A DNA stretch of 64,000 nt. Source: Streptomyces koelreuteriae (GTDB lineage: Bacteria > Actinomycetota > Actinomycetes > Streptomycetales > Streptomycetaceae). The stretch is from the NCBI RefSeq assembly GCF_018604545.1, contig NZ_CP075896.1, positions 7,502,001 through 7,566,000 of the forward strand. Reading direction: 5' to 3'. The notes beneath the pieces are model-generated. The model worked only from the letters and a program-made list of their open reading frames with translations, did not search any database and was not told the DNA's origin. Of the stretch, positions 24,448 through 32,833 are shown one piece after another (position 1 is the stretch's first letter; every line of letters starts with the position of its first letter). The translations under genes and the position numbers were made by a program.

Positions 24448-26901
24448 ATGCACACGGCTCAGCGAACAAGAAGCCGCAAAGCTCCCTGGATCCGGGCCGT
24501 CACCGGTCTGATCGTCTGCTGCGCACTCCTCTTCAGCGGGACCACCATGCCGGCCGCCACCGCGGCCCTCGCCTCGACGGAGATCACACTCGACGGGGAC
24601 AGCGCCGGACGAACCTTCGACGGCATCGGGGCGATCAGCGGCGGCGGTGGCAACTCCCGCCTGCTGCGCGACTATCCGGAGCCGCAACGGTCACAGATAC
24701 TCGACCACCTCTTCAAGCCGGGCCACGGCGCGGCCCTCCAGATGCTCAAGGTGGAGATCGGCGGCGACACCAACTCCACCGACGGCGCCGAGAGCAGCCA
24801 CCAGCACAGCCGGGACACCGTCAACTGCGCTGCGGGATACGAATGGTGGCTGATGAAGGAGGCCGAGCGGCGCAATCCGTCGGTCAAGCTCTACGCCCTG
24901 TCCTGGGGCGCGCCCGGTTGGATCGGCAACGGCGACTTCTGGTCCCGGGACATGATCGGGTACCTGATGAACTGGCTCGACTGCGCCCGGCAGCACGATC
25001 TGTCCATCGACTACCTCGGTGGCTGGAACGAGCGTGAGTACGACGCCGCCTGGTACAAGGACCTGGCCGCCACCCTCAGAGCGGCGGGCCACACCACCAA
25101 GGTGGTCGGCGCGGACGACAACTGGGACATCGCCACCAGCATGCGCGCCGACAGCGCCCTCCAGGACGCCGTCGACGTCATCGGTGCTCACTACCCGTGC
25201 GGGTACCGGTCCCCGATGACCAACTGCGCCACCACCACCGACGCACTGGCCACCGGCAAACAACTGTGGGCCGGCGAAACCGGCTCCGACGACGCCAACG
25301 CCGGAGCACCGGCCATCGCACGCGGCATCAACCGCGGATACCTGGACGCCAGGATGACCGGCTTCCTCAACTGGCCGCTGGTCGCCTCCCTTTATCAGAA
25401 CCTGCACTACAACACCATGGGCCTCGTCATCGCCGACCAGCCCTGGTCCGGGGCGTACAGCGTCGGACGCAGCACCTGGGCCACCGCACACACCACGCAG
25501 TTCACCCGGCCCGGTTGGAAGTACCTGGACACCGCGTCCGGCTACCTCGGCGGCAACCGCGCCCACGGCAGCCATGTCAGCTACCGGGCGGCGGACAAGT
25601 CGGCATGGAGCACCGTCTTCGAGACCATGGACGCCGACGCCCCGCAGAACGTGACCCTCAGAACGGCCGGCGGCCTGCCGGGCGGCACGCTGCGTGTCTG
25701 GTCCACCGACCTCTCGGACCGCACCACCACCAGCCACCTGGTGCGCGAAGGCGACCTCACCCCCACGGCCGGGGCCTACACCCTCACCCTCCGGCCCGGC
25801 CGGATCTACACCGTCACCACGACCACCGGCCAGGGCTCGGGAACCGGGACCGGTCCGATCCGCTCACCACTCCCGCTGCCCTACGCGGACAGCCTCGCTG
25901 GCACCGGGCCAGGCCAAGAGGCGCGCCTCTTCTCCACCATGAACGGAGCCTTCGAGACGGCGCCCTGCGCCGGCGGGCGCGCCGGCCGGTGCCTGAGGCA
26001 GCAGGCCCCGCTCTCCCCGATCCGCTGGACCGACGAAGCGAGCAATCACCCGTACACCCTGATGGGCGGACTGCACTGGGCTGACTACACGGTCGGTTCG
26101 GATGTCCTGCTGGAAGAGCCGGGCACCATCGAGATCCTCGGCCGTGTCGGCACCCAGCGCCGCAACAACAAGGGACTGAACGCCTATCACCTGCGTCTGT
26201 CCGACACCGGCCGCTGGTCGCTGCAGAAGACCGACAGGAACTGGAACTTCACCAATCTTGCCGACGGCAGGATCGCGCCCCCCGGCACCGGCACATGGCA
26301 CCACCTCGCCCTCACCTTCGAGGGCGACACCATCACCGCGCGCATCGACGGCACCGAGGTCGGCACCGTCAGGGACGGCAGCTACGGCGCCGGTCAGATC
26401 GGGCTCGGCACGGGCGGCTACCACGGCGCACAGTTCAGCGGGCTGAAGGTCACCCCCGGCTCCGCTACCGCCCTCGACGGCACCTACACCCTGGTCAACG
26501 CCAACAGCGGCAAGGTGCTCGACGCCCACGCCCGGGGTACGGCCGACGGGACGCCTGTCGTCCAGTGGGATGCCCACGGCGGCACCAACCAGCGGTGGCG
26601 CCTGACGTCGACCGGTGACGGGTACTACACGATCACCGGCGTCGCCGGCGGGAAGGTCCTGGCCGTCTCCGGGAACTCGGTTCTGCCCGAAGCGCCGCTC
26701 AACTTGTCGACCGGCGACAAGAGTCCTGGTCAGCAGTGGCTGGTGGCACGGTCCGACTCGGGTGGCTTCGTCCTCGAGAGCCGCCTGCACGGCCAACTGG
26801 CCGAGGTGGCGAAGGCGTCGAAGGCCGCGGGTGCCAAGGTCGTCCAGCGGCCCGCGAGCGGCAGCTCGCACCAACGCTGGAATCTCGTCCCCGTCCGCTG
26901 A
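24448..26901 (+). CDS. Secreted GH59 galactosidase (galactocerebrosidase family) with ricin-type lectin tail
   Basis: An 817-residue secreted enzyme. The GH59 barrel starts at TFDGIGAISGGGGNSRLLRDYP and runs through LKVEIGGDTNS. E195 in GGWNER is the acid/base and E277 in LWAGETGSD the nucleophile by comparison with mammalian GALC. A beta-sandwich and a lectin-like domain follow to about residue 670. The final 130 residues are a ricin-type beta-trefoil with NQRWRL, GQQWLV and HQRWNL repeats. Family members remove beta-galactose; in soil bacteria the target is probably plant galactan rather than galactolipid (inferred). It is co-transcribed with the beta-helix gene and ends in a very strong hairpin. 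Confidence 0.85.
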   Translation: MHTAQRTRSRKAPWIRAVTGLIVCCALLFSGTTMPAATAALASTEITLDGDSAGRTFDGIGAISGGGGNSRLLRDYPEPQRSQILDHLFKPGHGAALQMLKVEIGGDTNSTDGAESSHQHSRDTVNCAAGYEWWLMKEAERRNPSVKLYALSWGAPGWIGNGDFWSRDMIGYLMNWLDCARQHDLSIDYLGGWNEREYDAAWYKDLAATLRAAGHTTKVVGADDNWDIATSMRADSALQDAVDVIGAHYPCGYRSPMTNCATTTDALATGKQLWAGETGSDDANAGAPAIARGINRGYLDARMTGFLNWPLVASLYQNLHYNTMGLVIADQPWSGAYSVGRSTWATAHTTQFTRPGWKYLDTASGYLGGNRAHGSHVSYRAADKSAWSTVFETMDADAPQNVTLRTAGGLPGGTLRVWSTDLSDRTTTSHLVREGDLTPTAGAYTLTLRPGRIYTVTTTTGQGSGTGTGPIRSPLPLPYADSLAGTGPGQEARLFSTMNGAFETAPCAGGRAGRCLRQQAPLSPIRWTDEASNHPYTLMGGLHWADYTVGSDVLLEEPGTIEILGRVGTQRRNNKGLNAYHLRLSDTGRWSLQKTDRNWNFTNLADGRIAPPGTGTWHHLALTFEGDTITARIDGTEVGTVRDGSYGAGQIGLGTGGYHGAQFSGLKVTPGSATALDGTYTLVNANSGKVLDAHARGTADGTPVVQWDAHGGTNQRWRLTSTGDGYYTITGVAGGKVLAVSGNSVLPEAPLNLSTGDKSPGQQWLVARSDSGGFVLESRLHGQLAEVAKASKAAGAKVVQRPASGSSHQRWNLVPVR

Positions 26902-26927
26902 CCAGGGGGACCGAGCCGATTCTCTGG

Positions 26928-26970
26928 CCCGTCCCCGGACCGGCCTGGTGGCAGCCGGACCGGGGACGGG
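26928..26970 (+). terminator. Strong hairpin after GH59
   Basis: A 17-base arm (26928-26944) pairs with 26954-26970 with a single mismatch over a nine-base loop. It ends the beta-helix/GH59 transcript and marks the boundary between the glycan-use genes and the envelope/signalling island. The remaining bases up to 27351 hold no gene, only the promoter region described next and a 12-base direct repeat GGCGATCTCCAG (27123-27134, 27289-27300). Confidence 0.8.
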
Positions 26971-27222
26971 AAGCGCGCCCGGTTGGGGGTAGCAGAGGCG
27001 GGCGGCTTGTCGAGGCGATGCGCCTCGGCGTCGTCCGTTCGATACGGCTCCTTTCCTTCGCGGATCAGGTGCGGTTCTGGACGGAGCGGAGGACCGATCC
27101 TCTTCGGTCGGTCACTCCGTCCGGCGATCTCCAGCTCCGCGGTGCTGTTCCCTTCGACCGGTGTCCTGCTTCTTGAGGGGTTCTCGTGGGAGGGACCTGG
27201 AAATCCGCACCCCGTCCCGGTC

Positions 27223-27283
27223 GTTTACCAATCCTTTACCGTCGTTCGGGTTTCTTGGCTTCATGCGCGCCATGCTGTACCTT
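27223..27283 (+). promoter_or_regulatory. Promoter of the metzincin gene with TTTACC repeats
   Basis: TTGGCT (27255-27260), 17 bases, TACCTT (27278-27283) resemble a vegetative promoter. Immediately upstream GTTTACC (27223-27229) and CTTTACC (27234-27240) repeat with an 11-base period, one helical turn, as expected for an activator or alternative sigma element. Related GGTAAAG/CTTTACC words occur before the sigma genes at 44122 and 45373. Confidence 0.45.
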
Positions 27284-27351
27284 CGCCGGGCGATCTCCAG
27301 AACTCCTTCCGATGCATCCCTGCCCCCGGGTCCTCCAACGTTGGAGAGCAC

Positions 27352-28638
27352 GTGGCAAGGAACAAGCACAAGGCGACGCGCATGGCCGCGATCCCCGTGG
27401 CCATGGCCGTTGCGGCCGCGCTGGGCTGGGCAGCTGTCGGTATGCCCGGGTGGGCGAGCGAGGAGCAGGCGGAGAAGAAGGCTCCGCCGGCCGCCGCCGT
27501 CACGACGCCCCCGGTCGCCTGCGACCAGCAGGACAGTTCCAACAAGGGCTGGTACCAGCCGGTCTACGTTCACCGGGCAGGCAAGGACCCGGCGGCCGGA
27601 GTGAAGAGCGTCCGTCACATCATGTGGAGCGCCGACCAGATCTTCGAAGCCAGTGCCAAGCGCTTCGGCCAGGGGGACAGCCGCCGTCTGCGCTTCGTCC
27701 AGGACAAGGACTGCCAGATCGACGTCATGAGCGTCGCCGTCGACGGCTTGCCGGGCAGGCCCTCCTTCCCCCAGGCCCGCATGAAGGCGGAGGCGGCCGT
27801 GGCCGCCGAGATCCGCAAGGCTCCCGCGGCGGTCAAGAAGCGGTTCAAGCGCACCCGGCCGGTGTACTTCTTCGACACCAAGCCGCGTGGCTGCGGTGTC
27901 GCCACGACGCCGAAGGCACGCCTGCGATCCTCCATGTTCAGAGGGCGGGCCGCTGTGTCGTGGGGCTGTGCGACCGTCCCCGCGGTCACGCATGAGATGG
28001 TCCATCAGTTCGGTGTCAGTCACTGCGACAACAAGCGTGACCAGGGCGGCGATCCCATCTGCCGTGGATACGACCGCTCCCCGCGCTGCAGTGACCTCAT
28101 GGCGAACGTCTTCCTGGACTGCGCCAAGGACGAGTTCTCCTACTTCCGCCCCCGGCCCGAGTCGGGCAGCATGCTGGCGAAGCGGCCCGGGTACAACCTC
28201 GCCAACAGCCCTTATCTGATCAAGGATCAGCCGGCTCCCGCCCTCGAGATGCGGCTCGCCGGGAAGCGGGGCGGAGTCTGCCTGGGGAGCGGCGAGGGTG
28301 ACTCGGTCGTCCAGCAGGACTGCGGCTCCGGCGACAAGCAGGTCTGGTCGAGGGCCATCGGCAAGGACGGCTACCTCACTGTGGCGCTGAAGGGCACCGA
28401 CAAGTGCCTGACCGCGCCGTCCGGCAAGAGCAAGACGGCGCTCACCACCTGCGAGGCCGGTGACAAGCGTCAGGAGTGGTGGATGCCTTCGGGGCGTGGG
28501 AACGGAGCCGACGTCTATCAGCTCGTCAACCGCGAGACCCGTAAGCCGCTTCGGATCGAGGGCAAGGGCGAGGGAGCCTCTGTCGCCCCCTCCGGCCGAG
28601 GGCCGGCTGCCGGGTTCCGGATGCTGCTGACCAAGTGA
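27352..28638 (+). CDS. Secreted metzincin-type zinc protease with beta-trefoil-like C-terminal domain
   Basis: A 428-residue protein with a signal peptide to about residue 36. HEMVHQFGVSH (214-224) is an exact metzincin zinc motif HExxHxxGxxH with E215 as general base. A methionine in SDLMA (M250) fits the Met-turn. Eight or more cysteines around the site suggest disulfides. Residues from about 300 to the end contain KQVWSR and RQEWW repeats typical of ricin-like trefoils. GTG 27352 is chosen because GGAG lies at 27343-27346. I do not recognise a named peptidase family. A lectin-targeted protease acting at the cell surface or on glycoproteins is a reasonable inference. Confidence 0.7.
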   Translation: MARNKHKATRMAAIPVAMAVAAALGWAAVGMPGWASEEQAEKKAPPAAAVTTPPVACDQQDSSNKGWYQPVYVHRAGKDPAAGVKSVRHIMWSADQIFEASAKRFGQGDSRRLRFVQDKDCQIDVMSVAVDGLPGRPSFPQARMKAEAAVAAEIRKAPAAVKKRFKRTRPVYFFDTKPRGCGVATTPKARLRSSMFRGRAAVSWGCATVPAVTHEMVHQFGVSHCDNKRDQGGDPICRGYDRSPRCSDLMANVFLDCAKDEFSYFRPRPESGSMLAKRPGYNLANSPYLIKDQPAPALEMRLAGKRGGVCLGSGEGDSVVQQDCGSGDKQVWSRAIGKDGYLTVALKGTDKCLTAPSGKSKTALTTCEAGDKRQEWWMPSGRGNGADVYQLVNRETRKPLRIEGKGEGASVAPSGRGPAAGFRMLLTK

Positions 28639-28645
28639 GCGGCAC

Positions 28646-28720
28646 CTGAGCCGGGTGCCGACTCGGCACCCGCCTCAGGGTGACCCGCGGGGCACGGCAG
28701 GCGGGAAGCCGCCGTGCCCC
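28646..28720 (+). terminator. Two successive hairpins after the metzincin gene
   Basis: CTGAGCCGGGTGCCGA (28646-28661) pairs with 28663-28678 with one mismatch. Then GGGGCACGGC (28689-28698) pairs with GCCGTGCCCC (28711-28720). They start eight bases after the stop codon. Confidence 0.75.
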
Positions 28721-28805
28721 TTGCTCCCTGGATCCTTCTGCCCCACTCCTCGCCTGGCCCCGCCCTGCCCACATTCCCGCCCCGTTCCACCAGGAGGTGG
28801 CCTCG

Positions 28806-30092
28806 ATGCCGCCACGAACTCCCTTCGCACTCACCCGTCGCGCAGGTGACAACAACGTGATGCCGATGACCCGTTGCTCCGTGATGCTTCTCGCGGCCGT
28901 CCCTCTCGCCCTCTCGTGCACCGTCAACGGCTTCGAGGCGTCCGGAAGCACCACCCTGCCCGCCAGGGACACCGCCCCGGCCACCTTGTCCGCCTACGAG
29001 CTGCCGCCAGGCATGATCAAGAACACCTCCAAGGGCAACCCCACCCAGCTGCACGGCATCCTCGGAATCCCCAAGGGGCCGGGGCCCCATCCGGTCGTCG
29101 TCGTCCTGCACGGCTCGCACCCCACCTGTGCCTGGCCCGGGAAGACGGACGCGGTGGCCCGCGACGCGGTCCGTGCCCCTTGGCCCCTGGTGTGCGGCCG
29201 GCCGGGGGCCGAGTACGACCCGGGGAAGTACGGTCCCGACTACGTGCGTCACAACGCCGGCCTCTCGTACTTCGTGGAGGCCCTGAGCCGCAAGGGCTTC
29301 GCCGCCGTCTCGATCGACGTGAAGAGCGCGGAGGCCTGGTACACGGGCGAGCCCTCACCGGCCAAGGGCTACACCCAGCTGATCGACACACATCTGAAGC
29401 TGCTGGCCGACCTGAACGAGGGGACCGGCCACGGTCTGAACCTCGAAGGCGCCGAGGGGCGCATCGACACCTCCCGGGTGGGGCTCGTCGGGCACAGTCG
29501 CGCCGGTGGCTACGTCCTGAACAGCACAGCGGGCAAGCGGCCCGGCCTGTTCGCCACCGTCGCCGTCGAGCCCGCCGAAGAGGTCGACAAGGCCCCCCAC
29601 ACGGTGCCCGTACTCAACCTCCGCGGCGCCTGCGACGAGGACACGGGCCCGAACGCCGGACTGGACACGATCAAGGCGCTGGCCAAGTCCGGCACCACCG
29701 ACGTCGTTGCCGACGTCCGGCTGCCCGCCACCGGCCACGCCATGCTCAACACCAACCTCTCCTCGGTGAAGGAGAAGGGCGGTGTCGGCGACTGCTCGGC
29801 CGCCCAGGTCGCCAGGCCGGCCGAGGCACGCGACCAGGCTGCCCAGCTCGCCGCCTCCTTCATGGCCCAAGCGCTGCGCAAGGCCACCACGTACACCCTT
29901 CCCGCCCTGGCCGGCCCGCCTCCGGCGGGCCGCAATCTGAGCAAGCGCGGGCCTGCCCTCCGCTTCAAGGCCTCGAGCCCGCAGTCCTACGCCGACCCAC
30001 GGCGAATCCCCACGACCACGTCCGAGGAACGCCTGCTGCCGCCCGTACCCAAGGGGCTCAAGGTCGCAAAGGGCGGAGAGCCCGAGGCGTGA
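28806..30092 (+). CDS. Lipoprotein alpha/beta-hydrolase
   Basis: A 428-residue protein. The N-terminus has a long n-region and a hydrophobic stretch ending in the lipobox LALSC (C38), so it should be anchored on the outer face of the membrane. The hydrolase domain shows VVVVLHGSHP (oxyanion region), GHSRAGG with nucleophile S231 and ATGHAMLN near the end as the probable catalytic histidine. It resembles dienelactone hydrolase or chlorophyllase-like esterases; substrate unknown. AGGAGG at 28792-28797 supports ATG 28806. It lies 103 bases upstream of the sigma-lectin fusion with no clear terminator, so it may be co-transcribed and linked to what that sensor detects. Confidence 0.7.
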   Translation: MPPRTPFALTRRAGDNNVMPMTRCSVMLLAAVPLALSCTVNGFEASGSTTLPARDTAPATLSAYELPPGMIKNTSKGNPTQLHGILGIPKGPGPHPVVVVLHGSHPTCAWPGKTDAVARDAVRAPWPLVCGRPGAEYDPGKYGPDYVRHNAGLSYFVEALSRKGFAAVSIDVKSAEAWYTGEPSPAKGYTQLIDTHLKLLADLNEGTGHGLNLEGAEGRIDTSRVGLVGHSRAGGYVLNSTAGKRPGLFATVAVEPAEEVDKAPHTVPVLNLRGACDEDTGPNAGLDTIKALAKSGTTDVVADVRLPATGHAMLNTNLSSVKEKGGVGDCSAAQVARPAEARDQAAQLAASFMAQALRKATTYTLPALAGPPPAGRNLSKRGPALRFKASSPQSYADPRRIPTTTSEERLLPPVPKGLKVAKGGEPEA

Positions 30093-30195
30093 CCACGGCG
30101 TCCACTTCGGCAGTCACGAACGAAAGACGAGACCGTCCGCGGTCCCCGTCGTTCTCGTCCACGGGTCCGTTCAGGGCCCTCCAAGGGGAAGCCAG

Positions 30196-31632
30196 ATGCC
30201 GATGTCCACAGCACAGAAACGCTCCATCGTGAACTGGACGGATGAGGAACTGGCCGCGCCCCTGCGCCGCGGCGAGTCCGGCGACGAGCAGCTCGCGGCG
30301 CTGTACGAGCGTCACCGCGGGGCCGTCCGCTCCTATGCCGTGTCCTTCTGCCGAGACCGCTACACGGCTGACGACCTCACCTCCGAGGCGTTCACGCGAA
30401 CGATCGACGCGATCCGAAAGGGCGGCGGCCCTCGTGGGCCGTGGCGGCCCTACCTGCTGACCGCGGTCCGTCACATAGCCGTGGACTGGGCCGCCGACAG
30501 GAACCGCACCCAGCCGAGCAGTCAGGTGCAGGACCGGGTCGACGAAGCGCCCGGGGGAGAGGAGCTGACGCTGGACCAGGAGGAGAACCATCTGGTCGTG
30601 CAGAGCTTCCGACGGCTGCCCGAGCGCTGGCAGGCCGTGCTGTGGTACACGGCCGTGAAGGGCGAGCCCGCCGCCACGGTCGCGGGCCGCCTCGGCATCA
30701 GCGCGAGCGGAGTCGCCTCCCTGGCCGAAAGGGCCCGTGAGGGTCTGCGTGAGGCCTACCTCAGCGTCCATGTGCACGACAACGGCGTGGAGGACTGCGG
30801 GCGTTACGGCCGACTCCTCGCTTCCGTCGTGCGGCGCAAGGCGAGACGGCCGGGCAGAGACCTGAAGCGTCATCTGGCCGACTGCGGCCACTGCCGCCAG
30901 GCCCTGCACGACCTGACCGACCTCAACTCCCGGCTGAGGGCCGTGCTGCCGGGAGCGATTCTGTTCGACGAGAGCGTGAGAGTCCTGATCGCCAAAGGGG
31001 CGGCGGCCGGGGGGCCCGGCCCGGCCTGGGCAGGCGGCTCCACGACCGCCCTCGTCAAGGGGGTGGTCACCGTGGGCACTTCGGCCGCTCTCGGTATCGG
31101 TGGCTACTTCATGCTCGCTCCGACCGAGACGCCGCTGCCGGCGCCGCGACCGCCTCAGTCGGCGTCAGCCTTGTCACCTTCACCTTCACTGTCACCGTCA
31201 GCAACGCCCGCCCCCGAGACCCCGCCGGGCCTTCCGACGGAGAAACCGACGCCTTCCCGCTCCCGTCCGGTCGCGCCGTCGACGGAAACGGCCGAGCGAG
31301 TACTCCTGGAAGGTCTTCGTACGACACTGCGCTCCGTCCCCGATGGGCGCTGTCTTGAGCCGACCGCGCCCCACGCGGGCTCCGCGGTGCGGGGCGGCGA
31401 CTGCGACGGCAGCGCGGGCCAGACGTGGGCGCAGCTTCAGTTCCTGGGCTCCCAAGTGCTCTTGCGCAACTCGGCGACCGGCCTCTGCCTGCGCGCCCCC
31501 GGACCCGGCGCGGCGCGGGCGACCCAGGTGGCCTGTGACCAGAGCGACGACCGTCAGGTGTGGCGAGTGCGGTTCAGCCTGAAGCACAGTTCCCTGGCCG
31601 TCAGCGGTGGCGGATGGACCTACCTCACATGA
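30196..31632 (+). CDS. ECF sigma factor fused to zinc anti-sigma-like motif, membrane helix and extracellular ricin-type lectin domain
   Basis: A 478-residue protein with four parts. Sigma region 2 spans about 30-100 (LYERHRGAVRSYAV, SEAFTRTI, PYLLTAVRHIAVDW). Sigma region 4 spans about 130-190 (LPERWQAVLWYTAVKGEPAA, then the helix-turn-helix). A ZAS-like zinc motif follows: C201 and H226-x3-C230-x2-C233. A membrane helix spans about 288-308, then a Pro/Ser-rich linker to about 360 and a beta-trefoil with GQTWAQ and RQVWRV to the end. The lectin part would be outside and the sigma part inside. It resembles ECF groups with carbohydrate-binding extensions known from actinobacteria (ECF52-like). 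A paralog is at 45373-46761. AAGGGGA precedes ATG 30196. Confidence 0.8.
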   Translation: MPMSTAQKRSIVNWTDEELAAPLRRGESGDEQLAALYERHRGAVRSYAVSFCRDRYTADDLTSEAFTRTIDAIRKGGGPRGPWRPYLLTAVRHIAVDWAADRNRTQPSSQVQDRVDEAPGGEELTLDQEENHLVVQSFRRLPERWQAVLWYTAVKGEPAATVAGRLGISASGVASLAERAREGLREAYLSVHVHDNGVEDCGRYGRLLASVVRRKARRPGRDLKRHLADCGHCRQALHDLTDLNSRLRAVLPGAILFDESVRVLIAKGAAAGGPGPAWAGGSTTALVKGVVTVGTSAALGIGGYFMLAPTETPLPAPRPPQSASALSPSPSLSPSATPAPETPPGLPTEKPTPSRSRPVAPSTETAERVLLEGLRTTLRSVPDGRCLEPTAPHAGSAVRGGDCDGSAGQTWAQLQFLGSQVLLRNSATGLCLRAPGPGAARATQVACDQSDDRQVWRVRFSLKHSSLAVSGGGWTYLT

Positions 31633-31669
31633 TCCGGGCCAGGCTCACGATCAATAAGGACACCAGCTC

Positions 31670-32698
31670 ATGACCCGAGCACAGGCTCGCACCCGCCGTT
31701 CCACCCGCCGCCGGTCCGTGCCGTCCGAACAGGACCGACCGGCCGTCGGCACACGCCGAGGCGATGTACAGGCGGGTGGCGGCCCCGGGTCCGGCAGCGC
31801 CGGCTCGACACGTCATCCGGGGGTCACCGCCACAGGGGAACGCGTTCGGGCAGCACTCGAGTGCCTGAAGCTGATGGCACTGCGGCAGCGCTGGGCCGCG
31901 GTCGGCGACACACTCGTCGTGGATCGGGTCTGCCGGGGCAGCGGTGAGGCGCTCAGCGTCCTCGTCGGACGTCACCAGGCCGCGGTATGCGGCTACTTGA
32001 GCACCTGCCTCATGGACCACGCGACAGTGGAGCGGGCCACGGAGGAGACCTTCCGACGCGTCCTCGAGGCGGCCGAGCGAGAGGACGCGCTGGCGATCAA
32101 CCGGATCCGGCTCCTCGCCACGGCGCGTACGGTGGCCGTCCAGACCTGGAACGCCGATCCCGGAGCCGGTGCGGCCACCCCGGAGTTCCTGGAGTGGATC
32201 GCGGCGGGCGGCGCGTGGCCCCTCGCGACTCCCGCGGCGCTGTACGACGCCTACCGGTGTCTCCCCGTCCGCTGGCAGGTGGCCCTGTGGCACATCGCCG
32301 TGGAAGAGGACGATCCCGCTCTGATCGGCGACGTGCTGGGCGTCTCGTCCGCGCGGGTCAGGTCACTGGGGCACAAGGCCCGGCATTCTCTTCGGGACTT
32401 CTACCTGGCCGCCTACGAACGAGCGGTCATCGACCGCCCGGCGTGCCTCTCCTACGCGCGGGAGCAGGTGGTCCTGGCCAGCCGAGCACCGGGCACGACC
32501 ATGACCGAACACCCCCCGAACTGCCGCCCCTGCGCCCGCGTGGAGCGGAACCTCAGCGATATCGACGCCGGGCTCCGACGACAACTGCCGGGCATGCTGC
32601 TCGGCTGGTGGAACGACGGACGCTACCGGCAGATGAAGGCGCTGGCCCTCCGCGACGGAGACCCTCGTCCCGTGGCTCGACGGATCCGGGACACGTGA
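31670..32698 (+). CDS. ECF-sigma-like protein with C-terminal zinc motif, short form
   Basis: A 342-residue protein, 37 bases after the sigma-lectin fusion, with AAGGA nine bases before its ATG. The basic, disordered N-terminal 50 residues are followed by a diverged sigma region 2 (LSVLVGRHQAAVCGYLSTCL, EETFRRVLEA) and region 4 (YRCLPVRWQVALWHIAVEEDDPA). A zinc motif follows, HPPNCRPC (His-x3-Cys-x2-Cys). There is no membrane helix. The tail LPGMLLGWWNDGRYRQM is shared with two other proteins in this window (44122-45156 and 47726-48685). It may be a partner or regulator of the fusion rather than a working sigma factor. Function unknown. Confidence 0.65.
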   Translation: MTRAQARTRRSTRRRSVPSEQDRPAVGTRRGDVQAGGGPGSGSAGSTRHPGVTATGERVRAALECLKLMALRQRWAAVGDTLVVDRVCRGSGEALSVLVGRHQAAVCGYLSTCLMDHATVERATEETFRRVLEAAEREDALAINRIRLLATARTVAVQTWNADPGAGAATPEFLEWIAAGGAWPLATPAALYDAYRCLPVRWQVALWHIAVEEDDPALIGDVLGVSSARVRSLGHKARHSLRDFYLAAYERAVIDRPACLSYAREQVVLASRAPGTTMTEHPPNCRPCARVERNLSDIDAGLRRQLPGMLLGWWNDGRYRQMKALALRDGDPRPVARRIRDT

Positions 32699-32833
32699 CC
32701 GCGGCCGCCGGCGATCAGTTCCTCGAACGGAAGAGCCCCGCCGGCGTGGCCGAAACGGACACCGACGGGGCATGGAACGGTCCTCAACGCCGCGGCGAGA
32801 CAGCTGCGTTGCCGTCGGACCGTCTTGCCGGGC

